Assembly: GCA_037903355.1 (NCBI GenBank)
Contig: JBAJFE010000026.1
Location: forward strand, 6,448,001 to 6,512,000
Direction: 5' to 3'
From: Trichuris trichiura
Taxonomy: Eukaryota; Nematoda; Enoplea; Trichinellida; Trichuridae
Length of the DNA stretch: 64,000 bases
The translations under genes and the position numbers were made by a program. This document shows positions 1-23,783 of this stretch, in pieces (position 1 is the first letter of the stretch; every line of letters starts with the position of its first letter). The notes below the pieces were generated by a model. It did not search any database. It had not been told where the DNA came from and saw only the letters and a program-made list of their open reading frames with translations.

Positions 1-470
1 TATGCGGACAATTTCTGCGTACACTGGTCAGCAGGAAAACTACCCGAGTCATTAACTACCAATAAAGGACGTGCTTATTTGTCATTAGTCACTTCGCAAG
101 CAAGCTTCATCTAGCTTGCAGCCGTTCGATAGTTAAACTGACTTACAGCTTTTACCTTCTTCTACTTCGATCGCATCGTTTAGGAATGAAGAATCGTTGA
201 CAAAAGATTCAGCGTCGCAGCTCAGGCTATCGCAGGGTTCGGATTCAGCTCAAAGGCACGAAATTAGCGTACACAGAAAAGCATCGCTCCAAAATTACTG
301 TTTCTTATGGCCGGCGCAAAGGCAGCCAGTTTAGAAAGAAGTGACGACCGATGTTCCACTGTTCCATTCGATGTCTTCGACTGACTGCTATTGGAGTGCA
401 TTTCTTCGTAATGCTCCTGAAGGTGATCAGCAGCAACAAAGGAATTACGGCATTCGGGACAAATAAAACC
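1..470 (-). CDS. Partial gene with EEA1/Rabenosyn-5-type C2H2 zinc finger
   Basis: Read on the minus strand. An acceptor (ccatttcag) at 471-480 opens an exon at 470-299. It encodes GFICPECRNSFVAADHLQEHYEEMHS, a C2H2 finger with spacing C-x2-C-x12-H-x4-H, followed by a polar stretch (LLSKLAAFAPAIRN). A 50-nt intron (298-249, donor AACA/gtaatt, acceptor cctttgag) joins in phase to an acidic exon at 248-156 ending EVEEG/gtaaaa. A further exon at 23-1 after acceptor gctgaccag is phase-compatible but weak. The finger (GF-x-CPxC...HYEExH) resembles the N-terminal Rab5-binding finger of EEA1 and Rabenosyn-5, which act in early endosome tethering. The FYVE domain that would settle the identity would lie off the left edge. 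The first exon is not found; an open stretch ending at a good donor near 675 is in the right phase but has no clear start. Confidence 0.55.
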
Positions 471-3036
471 CTGAAATGGCATTGAATTGAAAAAGAACAC
501 GAAATACGTTCGCCACTCCGGCAGACAAGACAAATGATTAATGGAGTTAACTGAATTTCATCTCGCAAAAAATGTGCTATGATTTAACAATGTAAAAACA
601 TGTCTGTCGGACAGTTTGGTGCAGGTATGCATCTCTCCCTCCGATGTCACAACTAAACAAAAAAATAGCCTTACCAAATTACGTTTTGTAAAGGCGACAA
701 GTACTTCTTGCGTTATGTCTTCGAAAGATGAGTAACCTGCTAGCTCATGCAGTAAGACACAAGCGAATGCTGGGCGAAAGTAAAACTGGTTTTCTTTGCT
801 ATTTTCCCCATTCTTTTAACGTTAGCAAACATGTACACAATGCAAGCTGGGATAGTAGAAATTCGAAGAAAAATATATTTATAAGAAAAAGTTCGTACCG
901 TTTCCACCGGAGCGGACTGTTTGTCCATTAGTTATTTAAACAAACTGCTCAATTCTAGGGAAAGGCAGACGGAAAGCGAATGCTCTTCAAATTTCATACG
1001 CATAATGGATTCCCTTGAGGTACGCAGCAGAGAGCTACTTTCCTGAAACAGCACAAATTTTGAACCCTGGTTTTTGCCAGGGAGAAATGATGATAATCGA
1101 ACGGCTTTCAGGGCGCTTTTGGACTGCACTCCGCAACATCCCTACTTTCTTTCAATGAGACAAGCTTGTACAATCGCGCAGAACATCCGTATCGCTTAGC
1201 AGAACAGTTTGATTTAAACGGACTCTCAGGCAATAACATTTGCAGTTATGCTCAGACCTTGTCTAGAGACAAAGATGCAAAACAAACATCGCAGCATAGG
1301 ATCACCGTGGGAACGCAAAACGAGCTTAACAAGCACCCCCTTAAAAAACAAAAACGAAAAACACAAAACTTTGACAGCAAAGCCGCATAATAACGAACCA
1401 AGACATGCATTCACGAGCTTCTTCACTTTATTTAACCGCTGAAACATAAACTTCTGAACAGAAAGGACGCGCAAACACTACACTGTGGTCGTTGCAGTGA
1501 CGATCAAAGCCCGCAGCTAACTTGCGCATTTGTAAGTTCGTGCTAACGATTTTAGTGGTCAAACTGCGCTCAGAAAACGCGAATGGCAATAGCATGTTGC
1601 CATGGGGAACATTTCGAAAAGCACAGTACATCCAAATGATGCGGAAGATCATTGTACCACCGCTTTTAGGAAACGTGCGTACTGAAAGGCTCAAAGTGAC
1701 TAGTCACTGGCCAATACGATATACTACTTATTAACGTTATCAGCTAATGACTACATACTGAACTGAGCATGGTTAAACATTTTCCGTTCAGCGTACAGGA
1801 CGTTTTGCCTCTGCTGGTGTACTGTCCGGTTAAATAACAGGAACTTGGAGGTTCCGTCGGCCTCCTGGTGCCGCCTATTGATGTTTCGGTCGAACAACAG
1901 CCATCTTTTGCTTTTGCATTCCAGGTCCTGTTAGTCTTTTGCCTCTTTCCTTCTATCCTTAGCTCAAGCAACAGGTATGGCATATGCCTTTTTTACGGGA
2001 GTTAAATAATGACCGATTGGTGTCAAATAATCCTCGAATAATACTCGCATCCAGATGACATATACAATAGCTATTGTATGATTGAAAGATAAAAGTTAGC
2101 CAGAACAACGTGAAACGCAGCCTTGCTATCTTGACCTCTAGTTCGCCGCACACGGTTTGACGTTAGCTGAAGGTGATTCACGTAACTAAGTGCCAGGTTC
2201 TTCTAAAATTATTGTGATTACTGTTTCTTCTTCCAACGAAGTTTAAGCTGCATAACCTCAACATTACAAAAACCCATGCATTAATTCATATGCTCTTTTA
2301 CAAAACGCGTCGAGCTTCATGCGGTTCATTCCGTCACGGCATATTTGATTCTAACTGGGAGCGAACCTTGATTCCTGTCAAACCGCCTAAGACAAGATGC
2401 TATGAACCTGTGCAACTATGTTTTCCCTGGAAGTGGAAAACCAATGATTTGAGAGTGTTTTGTTTAAGGCTTACAATGGCACAAGCTGCTACGCAGGCTC
2501 AGGCTCAGCTCTAGGCTTAAACCCATTTCCATGCGCACGCTTGCGGTTTGCTAAGGCTTAGTACCTTACGACCATTGTATAATGATAGTCACGATGTAAA
2601 GGTCTGCATTTTTTAAGTTCGTGCAACTTACGCGAACTGCGCTAAAACTCGCCATCAAAACAGACTGGACCTGTTTTTCTTTACTTCCTATGAACTATAA
2701 GACCGTGCACGTCAGCATTTTTTAAACTACTTTGATGCTGAAAATAATTGTTAATCAATTCGCTTTCGTAAACGCTTGCTCGTTCAGCATATCTAGGCAT
2801 TAACTCGTCTTATCCAGAATACGGTGATAGGCGCCTTTGTGCGCTCAGTCGAAACAGCGAAGATATGACACACATTTCTGTTTATGAGCACGCAACAAGT
2901 AACCGCAAGGACATAGCAAACGTAATGGCAATGAACTCTGAAAACATAAAGCAGAACGCGGTAATGTATTTTCGATTAGGTCAACTGTTCATTCGTAAAA
3001 CCAGAATATGGAAACTATGGCATAACAAACAGTTCC
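471..3036. other. No recognised gene
   Basis: About 2.6 kb between the zinc-finger exons and the PSAT 3' end. Only short, frame-poor ORFs are seen. A minus-strand stretch ending at donor TTG/gtaagg (675) reads open in phase with the zinc-finger exon and could be its upstream exon, but it matches nothing I know. No tRNA, repeat or promoter stands out. Confidence 0.5.
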
Positions 3037-4828
3037 TTATTTGTCGTGAACTTCTTGGAAACTTTTCATAAATTCAACGAGACGGTGCGCCTCTTCAACA
3101 GTTAAGCCGTTATAAAGCGAAGCACGGAGACCCCCAACGCTTCTGCAAAGCATAATCTGTTAGAAACGAAATAACCAGAGCATTTTAACCTGTGCCCGCC
3201 CAGATCCGTCAGGCCAACACTTTTTGCGGAGCTGAGGAAGGTCTTTTCTAATTCGGCATTCTTTAGTCGGAACGGAACGTTCACGTGGCTACGACTCTCC
3301 ACGGAAATTGGATTGCTGCAATGAAGAATGCATGCATTTAAAACGCAGTCAAAGCTTGCCAGGCGAACATGTAAAAGCCGTTTGAATTATCGATGACCGC
3401 ATACAGAGCTGATGATTTGGCTATACTGCGGTTGAACATTTCTTCTATGCCGCCTTGCGAACGTACCCATTGCAGGACCAAGTTCAAAACGTATATGCTG
3501 CAACATAAGATGTGCATGCAAAATTACTCAGGCGAAAACGAGTCAGTGTGTTACTTAAAAGTGGGTGGTGTGTTAAACACGGAATTATTTTCTTTTTGAC
3601 AAAGATAATTCAATACTGAAGGACAGAATGGATGCGAATACGTCAGCAGGTCGCTTCTCACGATCACTATGGTCAATCCAGCAACTCCAAGGTTCTTTTG
3701 AACACAAGCAAACATGAGACCATGCTAACAAACGAGAGTTCTGTCTTTTTTAGACAAATTTGTGAGCTTTAGACCTACCTTGCTCACGGCAAACGGTCTG
3801 GTGCCGAAGTTCGAAGACGTATCGGCTACAACAACCTTGTCCGTACCTAAGTCAACATCATCGTGGGCTTCGACCCCTAGTTGAATTCAAATTTATTCAT
3901 GTTGTTCGAAAGCATTTTAAAAAATAACCCACCATTGATAGTTTCATTTGAACAGTAGTACAGGTAGGCGGAATCCGTGCTCACTTCGTATTCTTCCCTT
4001 TTTGGAAAACCTGTCAAAATTAATTACCTGCCTTCTACTGAGCCTAATGCATGGCAGCTTACGGATAAATTTGTCAAGCGGTGGTTCAGGAAGTATTCTC
4101 ACCTGTCCATATTTGGCAGCATGCTTTGCAGCCTGCTGAGACCATAATCCAGTAACCAAATAGTCAGCTTTCAATTGGTTGCTGCCCCCATTAAGACGCA
4201 TAAGGTTTAAAGGTATGGCATCGAATTGCCCTGCGCCGCCAGCTGGCAGCAGCAAGATTTCGTAATTACTAGGAATAAGACTGCAAGAAGCATTTAGTCC
4301 ATTGTGAATAGGAACCAACGATCAATAGGTTATTTAAAGGCCAATAATCCATTATAGAAATGTTTAAAAGAACATTATGTACCATACGGCAAATTGTAAT
4401 AGCTTCCGACAAAGAGACTACTAACCTAAAGACTATAACAAATTGGAAGAATTTAAATCAGTAGGGTGTTAACAGTCGAACAACGCAAGAAATCTATTTC
4501 CGTGAACTGATACAGAGATAAGCAAAGAGCAATACCAAATATCACGCAAATCCCTGATAGTTCTGTTCAACAAATCCGTGAAATGCTTGCTACGATGGGT
4601 CAAACCTGAAAGATGCATGCTAGAAGATTGCATGCAAGAAAGAAAGTGCTGCCAATCTTACTTAAAATGCTCACGCCTGAGTCTTCAAAAGCAGGAAGCT
4701 CCAACTGTATTCTTTCTACTACCTAAGAAAAAATATGCATACAAAACAGCAAAAGGAACTAAGATCAATGCGGTTAAACTTCATACCTCTTTTGGTAGCT
4801 GAGCTGGGCCAGCGGCAAAAGAAGGCAT
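3037..4828 (-). CDS. PSAT1: Phosphoserine aminotransferase, complete 10-exon gene
   Basis: Converts 3-phosphohydroxypyruvate plus glutamate to phosphoserine, the second step of serine synthesis; a PLP enzyme of the cytosol. Exons (minus): 4828-4787, 4722-4662, 4605-4536, 4280-4063, 4010-3933, 3876-3779, 3724-3555, 3497-3369, 3315-3190, 3142-3037. All phases agree and give 365 aa, the usual length. Landmarks in order: [12 protein letters not shown] start; [29 protein letters not shown] (phosphate/PLP loop); [41 protein letters not shown] with the Schiff-base lysine; [37 protein letters not shown]; stop after VHDK. The ATG at 4828 is chosen because the family's FxAGPAxLP begins three residues later. 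Exon 8 uses a poor donor (ACAT/gttcgc). The N-terminal GVSILSLTHRS differs from the common GxSVxExSHRS. Annotated at high confidence. Confidence 0.93.
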
Positions 4829-7800
4829 GTCGTTTCGAATTAAAAGCCAACAGATAGCCAATAAGTTTCAACGAATAATCACTGCGCTAGGAAATATGTC
4901 CGTTCAGTAGATTCAACTGAAATTGCAATAACGATAATAAGGCAAAAGACGAAAATTGCATTTAATTCTCATTGGAACGCATATTATAAATAACATGCAA
5001 AGAAGTGTGTTGTGTACTCATCGCCCTGACTACGGGATGAATCGTTGACTCGTACTTATCTGCGCCAGGCGTCTGCAAGGACCAATAAGGTTGCTAGCGC
5101 GTTCTCTCTTGTTGACGGATCAGATGACCTTCCCAGTTCAAGAAAAGCGGTGCGATCTAATCTGACTTGGGCAACTACACTATAACATCTGCCTACATGA
5201 TCAAGTGGATGAAACAAAGTAAAACAACTACTTGCAGTTATTATCTATGATAGCAATATAGCTAATTCTTGCTGGCATATGGAAAAGCTGCCTAAGCTTT
5301 GATGAAGCGCTTCTCCGCATACAACTGTAATGCTATTACAGATAACATGATTTCCATTCTCAAATTGGAAGGAGATAACATGAAGAAGTATCGGCTGCAA
5401 CAACCTTGTCAACCCTCTCCACGAATATAACGAAAAGCATATGACATGAATTCCATTCTCAGATTCTCATTCTCCTGCCTGTAGGCAAAAAATTTACGGA
5501 TACTAAATAATTTTCGTTCTAGCAAATCATCAAGTGAAACTAGTTCTCCAAGCGAATGACAAAAACATTCCTCCACAAGCAGCAATGTATCAGCTGTACT
5601 TTTTACCAAACAAGAAATGAAGGCGGGAAAAAGCAAAGTAAAAGTAAACCCTCCCTTAATCATCGCCTATCAATTAAACTGGCTAAAGACTATAGCTCAA
5701 AATACTTTAAATAACTCGCTTAAGCCCTCAGTTGAACCATCAGCTTTTAAACTACGCTTAACTTATGTGTAGGCATTATGAGTAGAGGTGACACTGAACG
5801 ACAATCTATACACCAAGCACCGTTAAAAGCCACACGTATTTTCCACTTGTACTGAGAAATTTTAACTTGTAATAGGAAAGTAGTATTGCCAATTAGACCG
5901 AAATGAATATGTTGTAAAATGCTTCGACCTCGGAAGGACTTCTTCAGATTTGACCAAAGCAATGATTCTTCTGCCTACATTGAATTAGTGGAAGAAACTT
6001 ATTAATTATCCACAATTAACATCAAATATGACGTAATGCCTTGAACAGACAACTTTATGGTCCATGCACTGCCGCTTTAGCATAAGATACCTCAGAAATC
6101 TTCGGCTTTTCTAGTAAGGTGCCAATGGTTTCCATTCCAACTAAACGTCAGTAAAAAAAACTACAGCGTTTTATAAGCTGTGCTTGAATCTCACTTGACG
6201 TTCGGGAAGGTCAAAACATAACAGGCGCAGATGTGATCTACAAAATATTGAAAACTACTTTTCAACCCGGGTAAGTGTAAGGCTTCTAAAAAAAATCAGT
6301 CAAATGCATATTAAATCTTATGTAAGAAGTGAAATTACGCTTAAAATCTCTTTTTACTATACCTTTTGCAAAACCATGTATAACTGCCGAAAATGAAACC
6401 ACGCTGTGCTCTGCTTTATTAGCCCAGCTTAACTTTGATCGCTTAGCGACTAAGTAAACAAAGACCAGCCAGAAAATTTTGAAGATGGCATGCCTTGTTG
6501 GATAACTTGATTACCATATCTCATGCGCAAGCGTATGACAGAAATAATAACAAAAAGAATGCTTCCTTATTGAATATTTACATAATCGTGCTAGTGAACA
6601 ACAATCATTCGTCTAAATAATCTTATGAACCTGTAGACACTGTGCTAATAGTCTTAAAAACTACTCTGCGAAATGTAATTCACAACAGAGCATGCAGCAC
6701 CATGCAATTATTACCAGTTGTCCAAATGCATTAGCAAGCAGTGACGACTACGATAAATGTCAAACAAGCGACAAAATCATTTCTTGAATAAACCTCACGA
6801 AATGGTGATGACTGTTGTGCTCATATGCTGTAATAAGTTCGTAAATAAAATCAATATTAGAAAGATTAGATAATCTAGCTGATAAGATATTATGCTTCAG
6901 TATAACAAAACAGGAGTTAATAATATATTTTAAACAGTATAAGATGAACCCTTGATGAACAGGGAAACATTTTGCAACGCACTGCTTACATATAAACTGT
7001 ACGACGGAAAAATAGTCAACGAAAGCTGTTTATCCTAGCAACTAAAAAACTCTCAGAAGGACAAATACCAATGATCACTAAAGCATGTTGGAAGCTGTGA
7101 CCAGGAATTCCTGAGGATCGATGTTGTTCGAAATAAAAGTCTTTCGGGAACTAAGCATTTGCCTTGTTTTTTCACTGGCCAAATAGAAGTGCAGCTTTCA
7201 GCAGCACGCTTCCCCTTTCTTTATAAGCTTCCCTATAAAGGAGCAGTGCTTGGTTTCTTATGATAACACGGAAAAGAGAAATAATAAAAGACTACTGCTC
7301 CAGCCCGAGGGAATTATACGCAATTAGGAATGCTTACTAGACCGCCGTTTTGAGGACAATAGTTTGCAGGTAGTTACTGTAGAAAGTAGGTAGACAGCAT
7401 GCTCTGTTTACTGGAGGGATTCCGTTGATTTCGATTATGCTTTTTCAACTCTTTTCCCCGTTCCAAACCGACTAGTACTTTATTACAGGGGAATAACAGT
7501 GCTTTCATAGTGAAGCAAATTGATCTTCTGATTTCTTAGCAGTCAGAGCTACAACTGAAAGCAGCCGTTGGGAAGTAAACAAATCGACAGCTGTATTCAT
7601 CAACATTGAATACTTCTCATATGATAGAGGTCATCACCACGATGTGCTTTGCTGTTATCGTCTCCTCCTAGATTCGAGCTAAGGGCCACTTGCGAAACTG
7701 TACTCCACCTGAGGTGTAATACAAGTGCGGCTTAGACGCGTTAGCGTAACCCCCTATTTGGCTTTACCACTGTTCATTAAGGCTACATCTTCTACAGCAC

Positions 7801-9207
7801 TGCTCTTACTTTCTCTGTCAGAAGATCGATGGCACTGTGCGATCTTTAGCATCCTTATAAATGGCCCAACAGTTCGCACAAAGTTTCTGAAAATGAAGGA
7901 CGCTGCCATGATAAGGTAATCTCTTCGGTTTATCATCTTCCATTCCACCCTCAGTTTTACTAACCTTCTTCCATTTTTTCTGAGAACTCAGACGGTTAAA
8001 CAGCGCATCTTTTTCTGTCAAAGTTTTGCAGCGTGACCTTGTTCAACACATAAAGCCTATCAACAAATACATAATAGGGAAAGTAACCTCGTTGAGACGT
8101 TGAGGTTGAGTTACGGCTGCGTTGCAACAAATTAGGTTATTGAAACAGGCTAAAGTCGTTGCAATCTCGAAAGGTCAGAGCGTTAAGCCAAGCGATAGCC
8201 AGCGTCGCAATCTTTTGTTCTGTAACATTACGGAATGGTTGCGTGGTACCCATGCTGTGTCAAGCATAAAGCAACCGCCTTTATTGGTGCTGTAATTTCA
8301 ATGCTTGCAGAAGTCTCCTTTGACCTTCCTCCACTCAACATATCCATACCCTTTTTTCTATTTACTCTGGCAGCTGTACTCAGTGGGATGTTAATGATTG
8401 CGCACAACCACTTTCTGAAGCAATGCAGCGTCTGCTGCATTACTGGCGGTCGCTTTAACTTAAAAACTTGCTTTTCCCATCATGCTGCTCATAATGGTAA
8501 TTAACGGTTGACCATAAAATTTGAAGATCTCCAAAGATGCCGTCAAGTACAGTGCCGCTGCTTTTGCTGCCCCGAGACACCCGTCTTATACGCAGGAATA
8601 TATGGTAATTTCATGAAAGCAGACCATCAATAAATAAGACATAAACCTAGTTCTGATAAACCAGCAATTATAAACTCGTGTAGCAGTCCACAAAGTGCAG
8701 GATGGGAAATCAAGGTCTCGAAGACTGTTAAAAGAGACCAACCCCCAAACAACACGGTAGAAAGGCAATGGCTAGCGAAATCTGACTGCCGCGGCATGTT
8801 AGCCATAGCAAACTGGGGCGCTCCTTACGGAAGGCATATTTATAGTCCAAATGTTTGCCTTATTTGCATTTGTAAATATAAGACGGTCACCAAAGGGCTT
8901 TTCACAATGCCTTTTCAACAGATCAGGATTATGACCACTCATTTTACTTCTACGCTTTTCGAAGCAGCATGTGACAAAAAAGAAAAATTGTAGTTCTCAG
9001 GAAATCTTTTCTTTAATGATGTAATTTTACCTTCAGAGCAGTTGTTTGTATGGTAGAACGTACTAAAGCATGTTTGAAGCACTTGTGCTGGTGCCAATAA
9101 ACCCTCTGCATGGTCCTGAAGTTGGTACATGCACAGTATGCCCAAAGAAAGAAATGCCGCAACAAAGATAAAACCTGGTCCTTCGTGTACGGCTAGCTTA
9201 GTTGCAT
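4829..9207. other. Intergenic, no recognised gene
   Basis: About 4.4 kb of AT-rich sequence upstream of PSAT with no ORF that resembles a known family. Predicted ORFs of 60-90 codons have no domain signature and no coherent splice signals. The only structured item is a short copy of PSAT exon 6 near 5389-5411, listed separately. Confidence 0.5.
5380..5415 (-). pseudogene. Possible relic of a duplicated PSAT exon
   Basis: Plus-strand 5389-5411 matches 3819-3842 inside PSAT exon 6 with about one mismatch over 22 nt. On the minus strand it reads VDKVVAADTSS, against [11 protein letters not shown] in the gene. Flanking sequence diverges at once and no neighbouring PSAT exon is visible, so this is at most a scrap of an old local duplication. 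Confidence 0.35.
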
Positions 9208-9253
9208 AACATGTTGAATCGAAAAACAGGATGTCTTTTAACAGGCTTGAATA

Positions 9254-9544
9254 GTTTCATAGTAGATCTTCAGATTCACGGGTTTTGCCTGTTGGGTGTA
9301 TCTGTAAGTAAACTTCAAAATGCCCTACCAACGGATGGATGAGCAAATTGTTAGAGAAATTACAGAACAAATCGAATACCGTACGTTTCGGAACTGCTCG
9401 TGTTCCGTCGTCAGCAGTGTTGGGGAGCTATTTGTAATTTCTCTAACAATTTGCTCATCCATCCGTTGGTAGGGCATTTTGAAGTTTACTTACAGATACA
9501 CCCAACAGGCAAAACCCGTGAATCTGAAGATCTACTATGAAACA
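9254..9544. mobile_element. Foldback element 1 (111-bp inverted arms)
   Basis: Near-perfect inverted repeat: the left arm 9254-9364 is the reverse complement of 9433-9544, around a loop of about 68 nt. The ends are gtttcatag...ctatgaaac. Each arm holds GTATCTGTAA and CTACCAACGGATGGATGAGC, both shared with the element at 39096-39349. The 11-mer aacatgttgaa occurs at 9208-9218 and 9541-9551 and may be a target duplication. No ORF; nonautonomous. Confidence 0.85.
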
Positions 9545-9551
9545 TGTTGAA

Positions 9552-10902
9552 CAAGAAAACATCTAGCATGCCAAACTGATTTCCACGAAATTTTTCAGTA
9601 GAATGCCATGATTTACCATAGCCGCTTTTATATCTTCATTTTTCATTGATATAATGTCTTATCCCCTTGAGCTAAAATTCTATTATTGCCGTATTCTGAA
9701 AAAAATTAAACTTTGTGCAGCATTGAGAAGCCAAGCTTTCAAGCATATCAAGTAAAGAGACAGTAACATACCAAGTCGAGAGAGTATTCAGCAAGCGGAA
9801 AACCAAATACCGTTTCTTAAGCCAGTCACGTTGGCCAACAAGTACCTTTACCAATGATAGAGTGAAATACTCAGCCAAACTTTCGTTAGGAAACATCCTA
9901 TTAAAACAAAAGAGTTTACTTGCAGGTCAAAAATGGTCACTTTCCCTTTTCGGTTGGATTACGCTAGTATGGCTATCAAATTTAAGAGTAGATATATATG
10001 GTAAGAATGGACAGCTTCCTCTGTGCTCATTAGCTTGTAATCAATGAACAGGAACATAAAAGCGTGCTACTAAGACCCACACTTGTTTCCATTGCTGTGG
10101 AAACCGGTATAGATGCTGTCTTCTACCAACTGGTCAGTCATTGGATTAGCTTACCAGTATCAAACTTTAACGACATAGATATTAAAGTCATGTCAATTAA
10201 AGGTAAGAACGTATAATCGAAAAGGAACAGGAAATAACTGACTGCGTCATTAACATTCTGTAAAAACCAGCTAAGAAGTACCTACCTATGAAGAACGTAT
10301 ACGCTTAAACAATTAGCTTTGGTAGCTAAAGACAACAGATGATGTATCAGTATCCAGATTTCTTTCCTCGAGTTCAATATTAGTCATAGCAAATCAAAAA
10401 AGCTTAGTCAAATTAAACAACCGCGTCATACTAAAAGAAAAAGAACGTCTTCAGTAGGCTACGAAGTCAGTTCATTCACATTATATGAGAAACCATGTTT
10501 GGCAATGTTTTGCAGACCCAGCTTTGTTTTTCAAACTCGAATACAGCATAAGGAAATAAGCACCTTTAGCATTTAAACCTGTGGACAGTTGTCACAGTCC
10601 ACTATTTTGAAGTCTTCGTGAACTGGCCATATTTTAATGGAACGAAGTTCATCACGTGTCATCTACTAGTAGATTCACTGCTAGTCGTGTGAGTCAGTCT
10701 AATAATCTATTCGAGAAAATTCAACGTAGGCACTTAAGGGACAAATCATATTTCATTACATAAACAGGCTTGCAGATTTTGCTGCCGGTTTGCTTTCCAC
10801 TCAGGTCGCTGCCAAACGGACACTTTTTCCATTGCAAAACTTGTGAACATATTTTTCGGCTTCTTTAACCTCATAGAGACCTTTTAGTGCTTCATTTTTC
10901 GG
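9552..10902. other. Downstream flank of ABCC gene A
   Basis: About 1.35 kb between the foldback element and the stop codon of the first ABCC gene. It presumably includes that gene's 3' UTR, but no canonical AATAAA is seen close to the stop on the minus strand. No gene recognised. Confidence 0.45.
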
Positions 10903-22495
<11,593 letters not shown>

Positions 22496-23276
22496 CTAAA
22501 ACAAATTAAATTTGCGACTTTGAAATTATTCCAATCAAATTGTATAGAAATAGCTCAATAACAACTCTCGTTTGAAAAATTCTCATACAAAATTGCGCTG
22601 CATTTTCTTAGCTCGAAATTAAAAATCTTGGTATGCTTTTGCAACAGGTAATGATGCACGCAATCATTTTTATTATACTAATAGCAAAACAATACGAACT
22701 TTCATAGTTTATTTGTACCTGGTTGAAATTCTGATTTTTGGTGGGGAGCTTAAATTTCAGCTCGTGTATGCCAATCCGTGAGCTGTTTATAAAGAGAATA
22801 TTCACTGCTGTGCAAATAAGCAGCAGTTAGAAATAAACTCAAATGTTATAGCTGTTACAGCAAAGAAGAGAAAGTTGGCAGAAAAAGCTTTTGGGGATTA
22901 TAGCCTTTGTTCTTTGCTGTGATAGTTATTACTAAAGTCTGCTAAGGCATTGTCATCGTGTGCGATTACCTAAAATGATGTCAAAGTTGAGAAGAGTACA
23001 AATAGCGTCTGTTTTCTATGCTCGGATACTTTGAGCAACTTTGGGTATTTAATAAAACTCTTCATGACTTGAAATGTTTAACAGCAACTTTGAATTTTCC
23101 ATTATGTTCTCAGAACGTAAGACTTTCTCACTAATGATGATTTTTTTGACATAAACTTATTCCACAGATGCAATGCGAATCATTTAGGGCTGCACTTCAG
23201 ACTGTACTGCTTCACCAAGAATACTACTTTTCAGAAAAGTTTGGAAGCTTCGCATCCCGCAACGCCTTTTTTCGTT
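22496..23276. other. Upstream flank of ABCC gene A
   Basis: Should contain the missing first coding exon and promoter. A minus-strand open stretch ending at donor CAACCAG/gtacaa (about 22719) is phase 0, as required, but lacks an ATG and does not resemble an MRP N-terminus, so I did not include it. Confidence 0.4.
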
Positions 23277-23289
23277 AGTATATGTTCAT

Positions 23290-23770
23290 GATGTTTTTGT
23301 ACGGGAGTGTGAGTTTTCATATTGAAAAAATGTCTTTATTACGGATTGTCTCCCGTTGTGAAAATAACAAAGAGATCTTAACACTTCTTCCGGAGCTTTC
23401 GGGTTCTTTCGCGACCCGTCTTCAGCGGTGAAATTATGTGTAGTGCGTGGGGTACATTCATCTTCCATTGCTATCCGGGGTTTTAAAATGTGAGTTAAAG
23501 ATTTTAAAGTTCTTTTCTTTCTCTTTGGCTGTCAGCTGCCATTTCTTTACTCCTGTATTCTTGGAGGAAATTGTCCGTGTATTTAGGCGAAACTTTTAGT
23601 ATTTTTCTCTTTGAGAAAACTTTTAGTATTTTTCTCTTCTCTCCCACGCACTACACATAATTTCACCGCTGAAGACGGGTCGCGAAAGAACCCGAAAGCT
23701 CCGGAAGAAGTGTTAAGATCTCTTTGTTATTTTCACAACGGGAGACAATCCGTAATAAAGACATTTTTTC
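23290..23770. mobile_element. Inverted pair of hammerhead-motif repeats between 13-bp direct repeats
   Basis: AGTATATGTTCAT occurs at 23277-23289 and 23771-23783. Between them, about 23318-23452 (minus) and about 23640-23770 (plus) are near-identical copies in head-to-head orientation. Each has CTGAAGA-C-GGGT-loop-ACCC-GAAAGC, at 23425-23395 and 23669-23699. Both copies continue through ...GGGAGACAATCCGTAATAAAGACATTTTTTC or its complement. Both strands therefore give the same conceptual peptide, which is a by-product and not a gene. Confidence 0.7.
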
Positions 23771-23783
23771 AGTATATGTTCAT

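Noticed and set aside
8235..8504. Plus ORF with hydrophobic segments
   Set aside because: Looks like a membrane peptide, but no splice signals, homology or neighbours support it.
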